Assembly: GCA_032716605.1 (NCBI GenBank)
Contig: CM064480.1
Coordinates: forward strand, 28,076,129 to 28,140,128
Reading direction: 5' to 3'
DNA from: Paralithodes platypus
Taxonomy: Eukaryota > Arthropoda > Malacostraca > Decapoda > Lithodidae
DNA: 64,000 bases
The translations under genes were made by a program, and so were the position numbers. Positions 61,201 through 64,000 of this stretch are shown here, one piece after another. The notes under the pieces were generated by a model, which did not search any database, was not told where the DNA came from, and was given only the letters and a program-made list of their open reading frames with translations. Every line of letters starts with the position of its first letter. Within the stretch, counting starts at the first letter, position 1.

Positions 61201-61340
61201 GGCAAGCCTAGTTTTTTCTTCTATACCAAACGCTCAACTCCTGCTTTACGACCCAATACGCTGGGCTACAACCGCGAGCCAACAAGCACCAAGCGCAAAA
61301 TACTATTCAAACTAAAGCAGGAGGCTACCCGTGTGTCAAT

Positions 61341-63098
61341 CTACCCAGGATCATATACCCTTGAACAACCATCTGCAACCACGTTGTCACAACCGGCAAT
61401 ATGGCGTATGTCCAGGTTATATACCAATAACCTTAGTGACCACCTGGTCAGCCTCATATTCCGATTGTGAAACTGGTCCAAGAACTTGAGAGGGTGATGA
61501 TCTGGGTAAACTACAACGACCGGACCATAGGCTGGAACATAGACCTCGAAATGCCCCAGCGCAAGCACAACCGCCAGCAGCTCCTCCTCGACAACAGAGC
61601 AGCTCCCCTGGGCCGAATTGTACTTCTCCGAGCAGAAACTAACAGGATGCTCCAGCCCATCATCGTCCTTTTCCACAAGGACGGCACCAGCCCCCACACC
61701 ACTAGCCTCCGTTGCTAGTTGGAAAGGTAGGCTAAAGTCAGGGGCCCTGAGGATCAGGTGAGTGCACAACAGGTGTTTTACTTCTCTAAACACCTTCTCA
61801 CACTCAGGCGCCCATTTGAACTTCTTATCCTTCCAGTTATCCTCCACCTGAGCTTGACTGTCCCGTTCTCCTTCTCCACCTTGACTGCTAAACGTCATCA
61901 CAGGCACAGTGAGAGGCTCAGGGGGGTGCCTCCCATACTCCTTCACGAGATTAACATGACATAACTGATTGCGCTTCCGTCTGTCTGGAGTGGCTACCAA
62001 GTAATCCAGGTCTGATAGCTCCTCAACCACCCTATAAGGACCAGCGTACTTCGCGGATAAGGGGTGACCTACAAGGGGCAGTAGAATCAACACCTTCTGA
62101 CCAACGTGAAACTCCCTGAGTTCAACCTTGAGGTCGTACCTGTCCTTCCTGAGGGCCTGAGAGCTAGTCAAATTACGGCCAGCCAACTCCAGACTGCGCA
62201 ACATCCGTTCTCGACTGTTGAGGACACACTTGAGCATAGAACAAGGTTTTTCTGCACCCTCCCATACTTCTTCAACCATATGGAAAGGCCCTCTGACACG
62301 GTGTCCAAAGACGAGCTCATTAGGGCTGAATCCCAAACTCTCCCCAGGTACCTCCCGCACAGCAAACAAAACACACGGCAGGACAAGATCCCAATCCTTC
62401 CCACTCTCAAAGCAACAACAACGAAGCACAGATTTCAAGGCTGAGTGCCATCGCTCTAACACACCCTGGCTCTCCGGATGATACGCAGATGACACAACCC
62501 CAACAATCTCATGCTGCGGCATTGCTTGAACAAAGAGGCTAGAAGTGAAGTTGGGTCCCTGGACTGACTGAATCCCCTGCGGGTAACCATACCGGGAAAA
62601 ATACACTAGCAAGCTTCGGACCACCGTCTTCGCCGACCCATTTCTCATAGGGTACGCGTCAGGGTACCTTGTCGCTACATCTCCCGACTGTGCCTCACTG
62701 TCCTCCTTCAACTCTTTCGTCTTTTTAAGCCCATCCTCTGCCCCTTCAGGAACAGTTACTGGGTCTTCTCCAGACTCGAAATGTGGTCCTAATAATGAGT
62801 CCCCGAGAAGGTCCGTTGACACTAAACTCTCAACCGCATCAACTTTCAACCCCTTCTCGGTACCCTTCCTCCGCTGATCTAAAGATTGTTGACCAGAATG
62901 TGACTCCCTGGATGCAGGATCTCCGGTGACAACACACACCATAGGCTGCACCGGACACTTCTCAACCCACTCCTGCTCCTCCCTACTCACGTCGACCGGC
63001 TTCTCGGCAACGACCAAGGGTGGAGCCTCAGAAGTAGGTCCCGCAAAGTCGTTGCCGAGAAGGAGGTCGACGCCCCCCAACAGGTAACTTCTCCACAA
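61341..63098 (-). pseudogene. Gypsy Pol remnant: integrase C-half then RNase H (585-residue frame)
   Basis: After a protease tail (LLGNDFAG), a hydrophilic linker joins at residue ~140 to the integrase core (DVATRYPDAYP). The catalytic Glu is in ESQGVLERWH (E215), but the usual Asp of SDQG is Val (V179). A GPYRVV box (353-358) and CHVNLVKEY follow. From residue ~420 comes KFKWAPECEKVFREVK and RNase H (LATEAS, YPDHHPL, DNVVADGCSR); its first catalytic Asp is Glu. The integrase N-terminus and the whole RT are deleted, yet the frame stays open. A Gmr1-like ancestor or a rearranged copy could explain it. Confidence 0.8.
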
Positions 63099-63127
63099 TT
63101 CCTACATCCAGGTCCCGAGTCACACCA

Positions 63128-63809
63128 TCAACTTCCACCTTCATTCTTACAAGCGGGTATGACCTTAATTGTCGCATTAACTCCCTGAACCACAACCACC
63201 CGCGCCGTATTGACAGGTTTACCAGTGAAATTTCTCAACAGTGTTTGCGATGCCCCAGTGTCACACAAAATTCTCACCTCATGTCTTCTACCCCCCCACT
63301 CCACACAACCGAGTCCCTTGTGGTCACTAAAGGCATCACGGACAGGGAATAAGCCTTCCGGATCCTTCTGCACTGGCAGTGTATTTACCTCGGAAGAAAT
63401 GCCTCTAACAAACTCCGATGTCCTCTTGAACACTCCTATGCCGTGAGCAAAAGACACGGCTGCCGGAGGAGGTCGACTAGGGCACTCATTTGCCTTATGA
63501 CCCTCCGGGTGGCAACTAAAACACATAAATTTCGGTTTCGGCTTATACTGTGATGTAAAAGGCCCCTGACTTTTCACAAACGGTGTGGTGTAAGGTTTGG
63601 ATTCAGTTTTAGTTTCATGGCTCTTCTGTTTAAATGTGTCATTGTTACGGGGAGGGGGAGGATAACGGTCCTTAGCACTTACATCGTACTTCTGTGAGGA
63701 CCCGCAACCCCGAATCAACGACAGCCGTCGATCAGCCATTTCTGCTGCTTCGACTAGAGTTCTTGGGTTTTTCTCCTTTAAGTTCAAAGTTAGATCACCG
63801 CCCGTGCTC
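63128..63809 (-). pseudogene. Gypsy Gag C-terminus and protease
   Basis: 219 residues from 63787. The zinc knuckle C89-x2-C92-x4-H97-x4-C102 binds nucleic acid. The aspartic protease site D-T-G-A starts at D176 (ILCDTGASQTLL). The frame ends at 63128, and a frameshift leads into the 585-residue frame. Upstream the Gag frame is open to 63810, where it meets TTAACCCGG and unrelated DNA. Confidence 0.82.
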
Positions 63810-63813
63810 TTAA

Positions 63814-64000
63814 CCCGGCAAGCGCGATAGGCCTCACGGAAGGCTTCCTATAGGGAACGCGATAGGCCTCACGGAAGCAGGACCATAAAAAAAGCCTTCC
63901 ATAAAAAAAAAGGGCCTATCAAAACAAAGGAATTTGTCTCTAGGTGAGATAATTCCCCTCCAGTACTCATCCATGTAAATCTCACCCACCCCCCTCCCCT
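63814..64000. mobile_element. Probable further TTAA insertion, cut by window end
   Basis: Starts CCCGGCAAGCGCG directly after TTAA (63810-63813), in the middle of the gypsy Gag. It contains two copies of GCGATAGGCCTCACGGAAG (63823 and 63859). The right edge is outside the window. Confidence 0.5.

Larger units (their letters stand above)
61200..63809 (-). mobile_element. Ty3/gypsy-type element, Gmr1-like domain order, decayed
   Basis: Minus-strand order: Gag zinc knuckle, protease, partial integrase, RNase H. Integrase ahead of RT-RNase H is the Gmr1-type order, unlike most gypsy elements. The RT core is missing. No LTRs are identified. The upstream Gag stops exactly at a TTAA (63810-63813). 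Confidence 0.75.

Overview
This window reads as repeat-rich intergenic DNA from an invertebrate animal, most likely an arthropod and probably a decapod crustacean. The basis is indirect: TTAGG-type interstitial repeats, non-LTR and DIRS elements of kinds I associate with crustaceans, very abundant micro- and minisatellites, and AGGCCTAGG-rich stretches. I found no convincing complete host gene, no rRNA and no canonical tRNA. Nearly all recognisable coding potential belongs to transposable elements, most of them broken.

Layout. 1-2,280: a minus-strand LINE (family A) interrupted by a 626-bp element with TTAA at both edges. 2,558-4,005 and 36,675-38,385: two copies of a ~1.4-1.7 kb dispersed repeat. 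4,600-10,980: AGGCCTA-rich DNA with a 2.14-kb unit present 2.3 times in tandem, built around a dispersed repeat called H here. 10,796-23,600: a nested complex. Repeat H holds an inverted-repeat element (10,979-20,735), which holds an 8.7-kb DIRS tyrosine-recombinase retrotransposon (11,441-20,124). H also holds a second LINE A (20,769-23,413), which holds a 949-bp TRIM-like element with two 397-bp LTRs. 23,600-29,240: minus-strand LINE B pieces split by a truncated second DIRS copy, which is itself split by a 480-bp TTAA element. 29,616-36,466: another TTAA element split by a LINE with a 2A-like peptide (LINE C, 12-bp target duplication). LINE C is split by a hAT element (8-bp duplication), which contains a LINE B fragment (10-bp duplication). 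38,930-57,000: minisatellites, microsatellites, LINE fragments and many short TTAA elements. 57,676-58,044: a LINE tail. 59,816-60,295: third copy of the 480-bp TTAA element. 61,200-63,809: a minus-strand Ty3/gypsy-type element in which integrase precedes RNase H.

The most unusual themes are: (1) at least seven short non-autonomous elements from several families, all flanked by TTAA (piggyBac-like), two with a pre-insertion site visible in the same window; (2) a DIRS element whose inverted terminal repeats and circle-junction region can be read directly; (3) a TRIM-like element whose LTRs each contain a tRNA-like A-box/B-box; (4) a LINE with a 2A peptide followed by a PHD-like finger. Family names are from motif recognition only; no search was run.
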